Shown in pieces: positions 1 to 9,557 of a DNA stretch of 64,000 bases. The stretch's first letter is position 1. Every line of letters begins with the position of its first letter. Source of the DNA: Helianthus annuus (lineage: Eukaryota; Streptophyta; Magnoliopsida; Asterales; Asteraceae); NCBI RefSeq assembly GCF_002127325.2, contig NC_035433.2:85956549-86020548 (forward strand), in the 5' to 3' direction. The translations under genes were made by a program, and so were the position numbers. The notes under the pieces are model-generated. The model worked only from the letters and a program-made list of their open reading frames with translations. It did no database searches and had not been told where the DNA came from.

Positions 1-891
1 CTGAACCAGAAAAATTGCAATCAAAACTGACTAAGAATTTGGGTTTTTGGGATCATTACCCGCCTAATGGAAGTTATCTTAATTTTAAGACAAAACTGCC
101 AATGAAACTACCAATGTTTAAATATTTCGAAATTGTGGCAATTTTCAGAAAATAAAATTTTCGACCCCAGCCAGGGGCTCTGCCCCTTGGACCCTGCTCG
201 CAGGGGTGCTGCCCCCGGACCCCCGCCAAGGGGCGTTGCCCCCTTGGAACCCCCGTAGAGTACGGGCTCCGCCCGTACACTTCGAATTATAATAACTCAA
301 ACAAGCGTGCACTCCCACACCTCCTAACTTGTTTGATGTGTATTATTATTCGCTTTGATCACCAAGTCAATCCGAATTACACTAAAATACCTAACAGATT
401 ATGACACCAAGCTTTTTAACTTTCCAAACTACCCCTACAAAGAAAATTGGGTCATTGTTTTTCATTCTGTAATGATCTTTATCTAAATATAAGGTTGTCC
501 ATTGAATTGGCCTTCAGGATATCATTTTTAATGGTTCATAAATAAATGTCCAAGAGTTGTACTTTAAGTTATCATTTTAAAGGTTTATATTCTTTTTTAT
601 TCGCAGTGTATCCTTTTATTACTTAGTAACATTTATCATTATGTATCTGTGAGGGAGTCAGAATCTTTCAGATGTTCTTCCTTGCATTCCCATCTTCACT
701 TCAAGCCCCAATTTCACCATTTTGTTATATTTCAAGTTTACAAAATGTAACAAAATCAAAGTAGCGTGCCACTGTCTAAGTGTGCCTTATAAGTCACTAT
801 ATAGCATATATGATATGCACCTATAATTTACCGGTCACCCAGTCGTGTAGTTTGTCACCTCAAGATTAGTTTTACGTATGTTGGACATGAG
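1..891. other. AT-rich intergenic sequence
   Basis: I see no gene here. The longest open frame (74-280, minus) is only a translation of a GC-rich hairpin cluster. Apart from that cluster (171-278) the stretch is plain AT-rich plant intergenic DNA up to the target duplication of the next element at 892-896. Confidence 0.6.
171..278. repeat. cluster of four GC-rich hairpins
   Basis: Four short inverted repeats follow one another: 171-190 (CCAGGGGC/GCCCCTTGG), 201-216 (CAGGGG/CCCC), 226-247 (CCAAGGGG/CCCCCTTGG) and 260-278 (GTACGGGC/GCCCGTAC). They stand out sharply from the AT-rich flanks. Similar GC-rich stem-loop runs occur in plant repeats, but I cannot name the family. Confidence 0.6.
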
Positions 892-896
892 AGTAA

Positions 897-1181
897 TGTT
901 AGGATCGAATGCTCTCACACAATCTGCCACAATCAAGAACACAAAGGATTTACGTGGTTCGGTCTAAACTGACCTACGTCCACAGGTAACTGAGTTTATA
1001 ACACTTGGAGAGGTACAAGGAATTACAATACATATGAATCTCTTATATAAAGATTGAAGAAAGAGAAAGAAGTAAAATAAAACAAGATCCGTGAATAATG
1101 GCCCCTGCTCCTTATCCTCTTATCCTGTAATCAGAGAAGCTTGTCTGATGTCCACTTGATCAAGTGGCTTCATACTCAACA
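897..1181 (-). repeat. 3' LTR of the small Copia element
   Basis: Direct repeat of 3654-3940 with a handful of substitutions. On the minus strand it begins TGTTGAG and ends CCTAACA. The outer flank AGTAA is one half of the target duplication. Confidence 0.9.
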
Positions 1182-1192
1182 ATCTCCCACTT
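1182..1192 (-). other. polypurine tract
   Basis: On the minus strand this reads AAGTGGGAGAT and abuts the TGTTGAG start of the 3' LTR, the usual position and sequence for plus-strand priming in plant Copia elements. Confidence 0.8.
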
Positions 1193-1291
1193 GAAGCTAT
1201 GGGATAATCTTCACATGTGCTTCAACTATGCATCTGCATTTCTGTAAAAACCTTTTGATCTTAGCCCCTTCCTAGTTACCCGGCCTTTTCT

Positions 1292-2860
1292 TCAATTATC
1301 TTGAAGGCCCGTTGAAGCTTTCATTAGCTTCAACACATCAGTCATGGCTAAGTCTGCCCCTGACCCATTCTCTGTCTCCACCGGCTCCAACTGACACGAA
1401 CTGCCGGATTCTGAGAAAACCTGAGAACTAACACTTTCCATCATAAGCGGGTAATTCACGGGAGAGACTTTCGCCGCTGGAATACAGGTTCTCTTAACCC
1501 ACTGTCGTCTGGGAGTTCTGACTGAAGCATTACCTGTGCTCCCACTGCCACGAAAACCCCTGACTGGTTTCTCTGAACCTTTCCTTGCACGTTCAACCTG
1601 AATCTGACCCATGGCTCTGGGTTTTTCTCCAGCAAAACATACCTTCTTCTGCCCACGAGATTCTGTGAACCGGATCTTGGTCTTCTTCTGAACTGGGACG
1701 GTTACTCCCTTAGACGGTACACTGACCATATACAGCGAACCCCGTTTCTTTCCTCGAGCTACGACTAGATTTCACTTTAGAACCTTCCACTGCCCGTTCC
1801 TGAACTTAACCTCGTGCCCCTGTTCATCCAACTGCCTAACAGAAATCAACTGTTTCTTCAGACTTGGAATTACCCGGACATCCTTCAAAGTCCATGAACC
1901 GACTGGAGTCTTCAGATCTAAGTCACCCATGCTCGTCACATCAAGAACCTCATCGTTCGCCAGTCTTACCTTACCAAAATCACCTTCTTTCAGATTTCGC
2001 AGTGCTTCACTGCTGTGGGTAGCGTGAAATGAAGCACCCGAATCCATAACCTAGGAATCCACACTGCTCTTCACACTACAGATCAAAACATCATTATCTG
2101 AGTGGTCTACTGCAGCGTTAACTTCTTTCTTCTCATTAGGACATTGATTCCTAAAATGTCCTATTTCTTTGTAGTTCCAACAGGTTACATCACCTTGAGC
2201 CCTAGACTGACTCCTATTTCTGTTCCTGCTCCGACTATCTCTGTTATTCTTCCTTCCTCTGCCAACATTCAGTAATTCACTCGATGATCCACTTGAACTT
2301 CTCCTTCTGACGTCCTCGCTCAGAATAAGATCACGAATCCCTTCAAAAGTAAATCCGCTGGTACCTGATGAACTGGAAATCGCTGTAACAGTTCCGGACT
2401 AACTGTCTGGCAAAGAAGATAACAGTAGCAAAGCTTGAACTTCATCTTCAAATTTGATGCCCACTGACACAAGTCTGGCCAAAATCGAATTCAATTTGTT
2501 GATATGCTCTGTGACTGAACTGCCTTCCCTCATCCTAGTATTCACCAGCTCTCGAATCAGAAAGACCTTATTAGTTGCCGAAGGCTTCTCGTACATGTTA
2601 GATAGGGCTAACATCATGCCACTAGTTGTGGTTTCCTTCATGATGTTGAATGCCACAGTCTTTGATAACGCTAATGTAATAACTGCCCTGGCTTTCCTGT
2701 CTTTTGATTCCCAATCTGCTAGTTCCACCCTTTCTGGTCTAACTCCTGATAACATAATATCAAGATCTTTCTGAACCAATAATGCCTCAATCTGCATCTT
2801 CCACCAGCTAAAATCTGTACCGTTAAACTTGTCGATTTGCACATTCCCGTCTTCTACCAT
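1292..2860 (-). pseudogene. Copia gag-protease reading frame with three nonsense codons
   Basis: One 523-codon frame runs from ATG 2860 to the stop at 1292 with no frameshift but three in-frame stops near 2399-2397, 2050 and 1770. The first part (2860-2399) is Copia gag with the usual start VQIDKFNGTDFSWWKMQIEA. Next comes a zinc knuckle near 2180-2135 in which the second Cys is Tyr (CWNYKEIGHFRNQC), then a protease start with MDSGASFHAT (2047-2018), and then a GAG-pre-integrase-like RGKKRGSLYMVS. The frame closes after a basic tail without integrase or RT. Two stops and the Cys-to-Tyr change look like G-to-A changes on the coding strand, as expected from deamination of methylated C on the other strand. 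It cannot make a full protein now. Confidence 0.85.
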
Positions 2861-3639
2861 GATAACTCAAACACGACTAAACGAAACTGAAATCGGAAAA
2901 ATAAACCGAAAATCAAACTGAAACAACCGAAACAAGCACTGGTCTACGGTTCTGTTTCTTCGATCTTCAATGAAACGATACTCTGAAAATTTGCTGGTTT
3001 AACCGATCAAAAAAAACTGATCTTGAAATTTTAAACCTTCTGCCTAATGCCCCAAAAGAAACTTAGTTCTTTGAAAAATAAAAGTTTGGCTACTACTGCC
3101 AAAGGATTAAATAAAAAAGAACTAAACCCAATTTTCTTCTTTGTTTAAAGTTGAGGGGCCTCCTTGGTCAAATTGATAAATTTCAATTTTCCACCAAAAA
3201 AAAAATGATAAAGCACGACTGTGCTTCTTCTACCCCACAGAACAAAACTCTGCTCTCCTTCTTTTCTTCTCTTCTTTTCTTTTCTGGATGCAATCAACAC
3301 CCGGAAAAAGCAAAGATTGAAAACCCTAAGTAACGGCGGCTACTGGGTCAGCAAATCCTGGTCGCGAGGGTGAAGAGTATGGAGGCGGTGGCGGTTCTGG
3401 CGGTTTCTGATGGCGGTGGAGGCGGTTCTGATGGCGGTGGCCGCGGTTCTGATCGGAACTCGGCGGTGTGGGCGGCGGCGACTTCGAACAGAAAATGGCT
3501 GACATGAACAATCCGGTAGAAACTGATGCAAATCGGAACCCTAGTTCAGATTTCTGCACCTTCAGGTATCTTCTTCTTCTACACCTTCGTTTCTGTTAGG
3601 TTTCTGTTCGTTCTGGTCGGTTCAACAACACGATCCTGA
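2861..3639 (-). other. untranslated leader of the small Copia element
   Basis: Sequence between primer site and gag start. It holds a GC-rich imperfect repeat of GGCGGTGGC/GGTTCTGAT words at about 3375-3480. Open frames over it on either strand are proline- or arginine-rich translations of that repeat and look unselected. Confidence 0.6.
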
Positions 3640-3651
3640 GCTCTGATACCA
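3640..3651 (-). other. primer binding site, initiator Met tRNA
   Basis: On the minus strand this reads TGGTATCAGAGC, the standard complement to the 3' end of plant initiator methionine tRNA, two bases inside the 5' LTR. Confidence 0.9.
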
Positions 3652-3653
3652 GT

Positions 3654-3940
3654 TGTTAGGATCGAACGCTCTCACACAATCTGCCACAATCAAGAACACA
3701 AAGGATTTACGTGGTTCGGTCTAAACTGACCTACGTCCACGGGTAACTAGGAGTTTATAATACTTGGAGAGGTACAAGGAATTACAATACATACGAATCT
3801 CTTATATAGAGATTGAAGAAAGAGAAAGAAGTAAAATAAAACAAGATCCGTGAATAATGATCCCTGCCCCTTATCCTCTTATCCTGTAATCAGAGAAGCT
3901 TGTCTGATGTCCACTTGATCAAGTGGCTTCATACTCAACA
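3654..3940 (-). repeat. 5' LTR of the small Copia element
   Basis: 287-bp copy of the LTR, followed on its outer side by AGTAA (3941-3945), matching the duplication at 892-896. Confidence 0.9.
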
Positions 3941-3945
3941 AGTAA

Positions 3946-4325
3946 AATAACCATTTACGATTCGCTAGTACAACGATATATAATAGATCATCAACACAAT
4001 ACTTACAAGTAACCTAGCTAACAAGTAGATATTCATGTTGATAGCATTCACTCACACACATTATATTATATATATGTATATATGTATAAATAAATTATAG
4101 ATTATCGACTTATGTGAATAGTAACTTTGACTTTTTTTTAGTTTTAATTACACAACTTATACTATATATAATATCCGTTTTTAACCTCATCGTTTTACCA
4201 AATTACAGGAACGTTAACTTTGACTTTTTTATAACTTTCTATTACGCATCTTATAGTATAAATACAATATGTTATTAACCTTGTAGTTTTGTTTTTTATA
4301 ACTTTCGTTCATTTTTTATAAAGAC
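3946..4325. other. AT-rich intergenic sequence with a tandem duplication
   Basis: No gene. A run of (TA)n lies at about 4062-4090. A stretch of about 120 bp beginning TAACTTTGACTTTTTT is imperfectly duplicated at 4119-4180 and 4216-4275. Confidence 0.5.
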
Positions 4326-4328
4326 TAA

Positions 4329-4633
4329 GGGGCTGTTTGTTTACCTCTTAATGTTTTAGACCTCTTACTGGTTCATCACTTAATGGTTCAGACTGTTTGT
4401 TTCACGAGCAGATGTCTGAATGGTTCAGACATTTGCCTCTGAATGGTTAAGATTTATACAGAGTCTGAATGGTTAAGACCTCTAATCTGTCAGACACTTG
4501 TCTCTGAACTGTTAAGCATTATACAACCTCTTAATGGTTCAGACCTCTTACTGGTTCAGCACTTAATGGTTCAGACCTCTTGGACCTCTTACTGGCTCAG
4601 CACTTAACCATTCAAATGTTGCCAAACAGCCCC
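4329..4633. mobile_element. Tourist-like MITE (PIF/Harbinger type)
   Basis: A 305-bp element with inverted ends GGGGCTGTTTG and CAAACAGCCCC, flanked by the trinucleotide TAA at 4326-4328 and 4634-4636, as expected for PIF/Harbinger MITEs. The inside is made of variants of CTTAATGGTTCAGACCTCTTA repeated directly and inverted. It has no coding capacity. A hAT MITE with similar ends is the alternative, but no 8-bp duplication is visible. Confidence 0.75.
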
Positions 4634-4636
4634 TAA

Positions 4637-5062
4637 ATATGCGGTTGCGTTAATTTTTTTCTTTACATTTCGATATAAATTTTATTTAAAATGGAGTTGT
4701 ATTCGAAGTTTAATTTAAAACAGAATTGTATTCGAAATTTTATTTAAAATGGAGTTGTATTCAAAATTTTATTTAAAACAGTATTGTACTCGAAATAATG
4801 ATACAGTGAAGATCTGAGTCAGTTCTGACCAACGACATCGGTACTGGTACCGGTGTTATCGGAACTGGTATTGGTATTTGTTTTAGTGATTTTCGATCGA
4901 TATACGACTTTATTTTTTTGAGTTAAATCATACAGCTTTTTGTGTAATAAAATCATTGTAAATATATCGACTCGGTTCGTCATTGTACCATTATTTTGAA
5001 ACTTTTTTTCAAATAAAATTTATATCGCAATGTCAAGAAGAAAAATTAACTCAACCGCGTAT
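4637..5062. mobile_element. foldback-type element with inverted ends of about 60 bp
   Basis: The left end 4637-4695 (GCGGTTGCGTTAATTTTT...GATATAAATTTTATTT) recurs inverted at about 5004-5062 with few changes. Inside the left half lies a four-fold tandem repeat of about 30 bp (TTTAAAAYRGARTTGTATTCGAA, 4680-4795). It starts directly at the Tourist-like MITE, so the target duplication is hard to read and the superfamily is unknown. Confidence 0.55.
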
Positions 5063-5480
5063 CACGAGTTTAATCTATACGAGTGTTGGTACCATACGAG
5101 TACCGATATTATAGCTTTGGATCTATGTAAACAAGTTTCAATATCTTTTTAGGCATTTCACGACTTTTACTTTTTAGGTTTTCTCTTTCGGTTAGTCTAG
5201 CGAGTACCGGTACCGTGTGAACCAAACTAAAATTGGCCGAATTTATGCCGCAACGCGTGGGATTACTTACTACTTTTTTTTAATGACAATGCTTACTCAC
5301 TTCTAACTTACATCAACTTAATCCTAATCTACTCCTTAATTGGGATTGAACCTAAGACCTCCCGATAAGAGACAAAGGTGAGCCTCACATTGACTTAGTA
5401 GTTAGAACTAATATTTGGAGTTAACTCCAGTGATTCAACTTTTTATATGATTTTTCTTTTATAAGCAGATTAAAAAAAAT
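5063..5480. other. intergenic sequence with a tRNA-like B-box segment
   Basis: No gene. On the minus strand 5330-5400 reads like a degenerate SINE or tRNA-derived head, with a B-box-like AGGTTCAATCCC at about 5345-5356. This is not a functional tRNA gene; the call as SINE debris is weak. Confidence 0.35.
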
Positions 5481-5489
5481 GAGAATCTC

Positions 5490-5674
5490 CAGGGGAGGAG
5501 CTTAGTTAGGGTCAGGGGATGCCCCGACCCTCACTAATTTTTCTCTCGTAGTATTAATTTTATTGAAAAATATTTGTTCTGTACCGTAAAATATGAGATT
5601 TTTAAGAGTTCGACCCTCACTTATTTGAATTTTGAGTCCAGCCTAATTGATTTTTCGTTCAAGCTCCGCCACTG
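5490..5674. mobile_element. short hAT MITE
   Basis: 185 bp with ends CAGGGGAGGAGCTT (left) and CAGTGGCGGAGCTTG (right, reversed). It is flanked by 8-bp duplications AGAATCTC (5482-5489) and AGAACCTC (5675-5682) that differ at one base. CAGTGGCGGA-type ends and 8-bp duplications are typical of hAT elements. No coding sequence. Confidence 0.7.
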
Positions 5675-5705
5675 AGAACCTCCATAATAAGTCGTCCTTG
5701 AGCTA

Positions 5706-6697
5706 GAGTGGCGGATCCATGAATTTTTTTCATTGGGTTCACTTTTTTAAATACTTCAATTTCATATGACTGAACATAAAAAGTTTCGAGTCGGTTCGAC
5801 ATTTCGAATTGGGTAAGGTTCATCACATAATAAAAGTATGATACAATAATGAAAAGAAAATTTGAAACAATTCAAAAGTTGATTATGCATAACAACTGTT
5901 CCGACAAAATCTAAACTCGTTATAATTAGTTCATATAAAGTTTGACAATTCTTAACTCAAAATCAAATCAATAAAATGCATAAAAACTGAGCACCAACTT
6001 CAAGAATAAAAAACACGATTTGAGACAGATGAACAAAGGGGAGCTTCTGATCTAAAAAAACAGCCCTACTCAGATTCTCAACTCAATTAAATCAAAAGTC
6101 AAAATCTTAATAGTTTCAAATCATTAAATTAATATAGAACACAAATCCTAAATTTCTTTGCTGATGTAAAAGATAAACCAAAATTCAATCTGAGTTCTAA
6201 ATGCTCTTAACTTATTATGAAATCAAATCATACCCAAATCAACATCCTAATTGCTTAGAGTCAAGAGATGGGAAAGACTTACGCTTTCACTGAAGGTGGA
6301 CGACTGTCGGCGGAGGAGGACGGCCGGAGCGAGCGGAGGTGGTCACTGAAGGTGGAGGTGCCGCTGACGACTGTTGTTCACTTGTTCTCTGATGTTGTTT
6401 TTTTTGTTATGGGTTTGTTTTGTTGTAATCTTAAATGAGTTTTACATTAACGGAAAAAAATAGAAATAAAAAAACCGAACAAAATGATTAATAATTGTCT
6501 CATACAAGATTCGAACCCGGTTGTCTTGGGAAGAATAACACAGATTAACTAGTAGAGAACCAAAGCTTTTTTGTTTATGAGTTCCCTTTATATTTTACTT
6601 ATAGGTTCCTTTTCAGTTTGTTATATATATTTGTACTAAAAATTAAAAATTGAATGGGTTCCTGAGAACCCGATGTTTGTTAATAGGTCCGCCCCTG
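5706..6697. mobile_element. non-autonomous hAT-like element
   Basis: The left end AGTGGCGGATCC and the reversed right end CAGGGGCGGACC are similar, and both are followed inside by an ATTGGGTTC/ATCGGGTTC word. Flanks share only CTAGA, so the target duplication is imperfect. Inside are a GC-rich patch at 6285-6375 (possibly captured sequence) and, on the minus strand, a tRNA-like B-box GGGTTCGAATCTTG at about 6500-6520. No transposase is seen. Confidence 0.5.
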
Positions 6698-7696
6698 ACT
6701 AGATCCTTCAAAGACTTGTGATAACATCACAAATATTGCATATATGAATACAATTTCCATGTTTTTGGTGAAAAAAAAATAGGCTTTTTAGTTTTGTTTT
6801 TTATAATGTTTTAAAAAATTAAAATTTAAATCCTCTGAGAGAATTAGAGTTTTAAACTGTTAGGTAATTAAGCATTATGCAAATTGGTAATTAGCATTTA
6901 ACTAAAAAGACATATCAACAAACACGTATGGAATCAGCAATCACAATTGTATCCAAACTAGGGATACTTGAAGATATAAAGATCGAATTAGGCAATCATT
7001 GATGCATTTAGTAGCTGTATACACAGGATTGAGTAGACTTTTTTGTAACATACTTAATATAATAATTATCCAAAGAAAAGAGATGCCTCGTGCGAATTAA
7101 AGTCATAATCTATGCATGACCCTTTTGCAACTTGACTTGTTATCCTTCACAAATATTAGGATTCATAGTATGAAGTCCACAAATACCTTTTTTTTGAAAC
7201 ACGTCACCGACCCAAACGGACAACTGACAAATACATTCAAATACGCCCTCGACGCAAAAAAAATTACAACATATACATTCTGTAATCAAACAAAACTTTA
7301 AAACTTGACTTCTCCCAAAACGTCTGGCGGACTATTTTTTATGTTTTGAAAAAACCATCTCGTTTCTTCCTTTTCATAAGCACCAACATGTGATTATATT
7401 ATAACAAGGTCGTGTATGATCATTTTCGCTTTCTTCCCCATATTTAAGAAGCCGTGCACTTTCATAAAATCCTTAACCATAAAGATATATAGCGGAGTTA
7501 TATCACACCATACACTACAACCCATCCAAACTCGATTCAAAAATATGCAATCCATCCAAACTCGATTAAAAAATATGCAATCCGTAAATAAATAGTAAAT
7601 ACTACGTAGCTTCCTCTTGTTTTATTAATTTATTAGTTTTTTTGTACGTACACATACACTTCACAAATCACACTCATGTCATTATTATTTTTATTA

Positions 7697-7753
<57 letters not shown>

Positions 7754-8080
7754 TACTACTAGTAGTAAGACTCGTGTGCAAACACGGGTAGTTTTTAGAA
7801 AACCATTCATAACACATTTTAATATAAAGTAAAGATAGGTATAGATATTGTACCAAAACGTGTTATCTATTATAGCTAATAGACAACTATAAACATAGAT
7901 CATTGGTTAATATATCAGTTACATACGACTATTTCCATTCTCATTTTCAAAAATCGGACTACCCACTTGTTGACAATGTAAATTGCTTATAGACATAAGT
8001 ACATATAAAAGATGTCTAACAAACTTAATAGAATTTGAATACAACTTAAGTTTCAACAAACATTAACTACAAACACATGA
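6698..8080. other. AT-rich intergenic sequence with microsatellite
   Basis: No gene is supported. It contains a 30-bp direct duplication (TCCATCCAAACTCGATT..AAAAATATGCAA, 7523-7581) and a (TTA)n microsatellite at 7680-7752 that ends in CTACTACTAGTAGTA. Poly-Asn and poly-Ile open frames over the microsatellite are artefacts. Confidence 0.55.
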
Positions 8081-8534
8081 TCACCTACCTCAACAACTTT
8101 CACCAAAGCTCAATCAAGGTTGATCAGGCCTTTGACTTCCAGCAGTTCTTTGACTTCAACAGATGATAGGTCTTCAACAGACTTTAGACTTCAGCTGATC
8201 TTTGTGTATAACAGTCTTTATAGATCAGCAAACTTTAGAAATCAGTAGATCTTTGTGTATAACAGTCTTTATAGATCAGCAAACTCTGATGAGACAATCT
8301 GCTGATGATGCTCAACCACTGATGAGGCTGAGCAGTGCTTTCCATTAAGGTTGATCAAGCCTTTGACTTCAGCAGTACACTTCAGCAGATGATTGGTCTT
8401 CAACAGTCTTTACATCCAACAGAATTTTGCATAACAGTGTTTATAAAACAATCAGACTTATAGATCATCACTTGTTGAGTGCCACTGTCATTGGAGGGAA
8501 ATAATGTTGAGACACTGTTATTGGGGATCATCTG
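8081..8534 (-). other. Sirevirus-like non-coding sequence with tandem duplication
   Basis: Word use (CTGCTGAAG, GATCAGC, AACAGTGTTTATA) matches the LTR of the Sirevirus derivative at 29538, so this is probably related LTR or flank. A 51-bp unit starting GATCTTTGTGTATAACAGTC is duplicated at 8197 and 8248. No gene. Confidence 0.4.
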
Positions 8535-8700
8535 TGTTAGGATCTGAGTTTACTTGATTGCGTTGTTTTATAAAAACTGTAACATGAAGTAGATAAATAA
8601 ATGATCAAATGCAGCAGAATGAAGTAAAACTTTGTAACACAATCAAGGAGAGAACAGTTTTCATCATACAAGCTTTTTAATCAAAATATTGAAATACAAG
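8535..8700 (-). repeat. terminal stub of a Sirevirus 3' LTR
   Basis: On the minus strand this runs from TTGTATTTCAAT through TTGATTGTGTTACAAAG to GATCCTAACA, following the last 165 bp or so of the LTRs at 30180-30345 and 36950-37126. It directly abuts the end of the env-like frame, so the untranslated region, polypurine tract and most of the LTR are deleted. Confidence 0.7.
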
Positions 8701-8870
8701 GAATCGGTGTCATCTTCATCAACTTTTCCCGGATTTGCCCTTTGAATTGGAGCTCAAAATCAAACGAATCAGTGTCATCTTCATCCCTTTCCAGTTGAAG
8801 GTTCATTAGATCTTGGAGTTCACCTGCATTCAGACCAAATGCATCCTCCCTTGATAGCTTTACAACTCCA
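8701..8870 (-). pseudogene. Sirevirus env-like ORF, piece 4 (C-terminus)
   Basis: The minus-strand frame reads SREDAFGLNAGELQDLMNL then ERDEDD, matching SRKEALRLSVEDLQDLLEL and RDEDD at 36129-36200 in the copy on the plus strand. The frame is cut at 8870 by insertion of the Copia element, with the CTCCA duplication, and resumes at 16682. Function is unknown. The position just before the 3' LTR corresponds to the env-like ORF that some Sireviruses carry. The end is fused to the LTR stub by a deletion. Confidence 0.8.
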
Positions 8871-9248
8871 TGTAGGATCGGTTTTGACTCCGTAACGATT
8901 GCGAACCGAACGTGTGACGTGCGGAATCCGTACACGAACGTGACCGAACACACGAGACGTAATATAATCTGTGATTCTTTGATAGATCTGAAAACGTACA
9001 ATCACTTGAATCACCTTTTGCCTTTCTCTCTCTACTTTCTCTCTCTAAACTCTAAGCTCCAAATGGCAAAAGTTCTAAATCTAAGGCATAAGCCTCCTAT
9101 TTATAGGCCAAGGATTTAATGAGAAAACTCATTAATTACAATATTGCCACCTTGCATTTTCTCTACTAATTACAACATAAAGTCTAAAATTAAACAGTTT
9201 CAGCTACGATCTGAATTGACGGAGGCGATAGACATAAATGCACTAACA
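8871..9248 (-). repeat. 3' LTR of the gag-only Copia element
   Basis: 378 bp, on the minus strand TGTTAGTG...CCTACA. Includes a TATA box (TATAAATA, minus strand, about 9098-9106) and CG-rich near-palindromic words (GTACGGATTCCGCAC), as seen in Sirevirus LTRs. Confidence 0.9.
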
Positions 9249-9557
9249 GACTCCCCCTTGGATATTGCCACAGTCAATCTCGCAGTGTCTTGTCTTTCTC
9301 TCTCTCTTGAGTCTTCTTGAAGGTTTGACGACTTCAGGAAACACAGACTCCCTCTTTCTTGAACAGAATCCCCGTGGATCTGCCTTCAGCTTCAGCTCCC
9401 CCTTTCGGTAGACTCTTCAGGCTCCCCCTTTCGTCAAGCTTCCGTGCTTTAGGGATCGACACCTGGCTTTCCGGTTACAAGCTCTTTTAGGATAGTTACC
9501 TGGTTCCTTGAAAGCACGCTTCCCTTTGCGTTGAGCTCGTCTTCAGACTCCCCCTTA
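9249..9557 (-). other. repeated polypurine tracts
   Basis: On the minus strand purine tracts of the form AAGGGGGAG occur at 9249-9260 (next to the LTR), 9394-9406, 9420-9432 and 9546-9557, with a weaker one at 9344-9357. Multiple tracts upstream of the 3' LTR are a known Sirevirus feature. Confidence 0.65.

Larger units (their letters stand above)
897..3940 (-). mobile_element. non-autonomous Copia element carrying gag and protease only
   Basis: A complete small LTR element: LTRs at 897-1181 and 3654-3940 (about 97% identical by eye, TG...CA ends) and a perfect 5-bp target duplication AGTAA at 892-896 and 3941-3945. The primer site at 3640-3651 and the polypurine tract at 1182-1192 show it runs on the minus strand. 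It encodes only a gag-protease frame; integrase, RT and RNase H are absent. Its size and content resemble TR-GAG type elements, small LTR elements that keep gag and depend on others for replication enzymes. Confidence 0.9.

Noticed and set aside
3326..3559. Proline-rich open frame on the minus strand in the Copia leader
   Set aside because: It is a translation of a GGCGGTGG-type simple repeat in an untranslated leader; no motif and overlapping alternative frames of equal quality.
5330..5400. tRNA gene
   Set aside because: Only a B-box-like GGTTCAATCCC and no cloverleaf; the same applies near 6500 and 58685. At most SINE debris.
7674..7903. Poly-Asn and poly-Ile open frames
   Set aside because: They are translations of the (TTA)n microsatellite.
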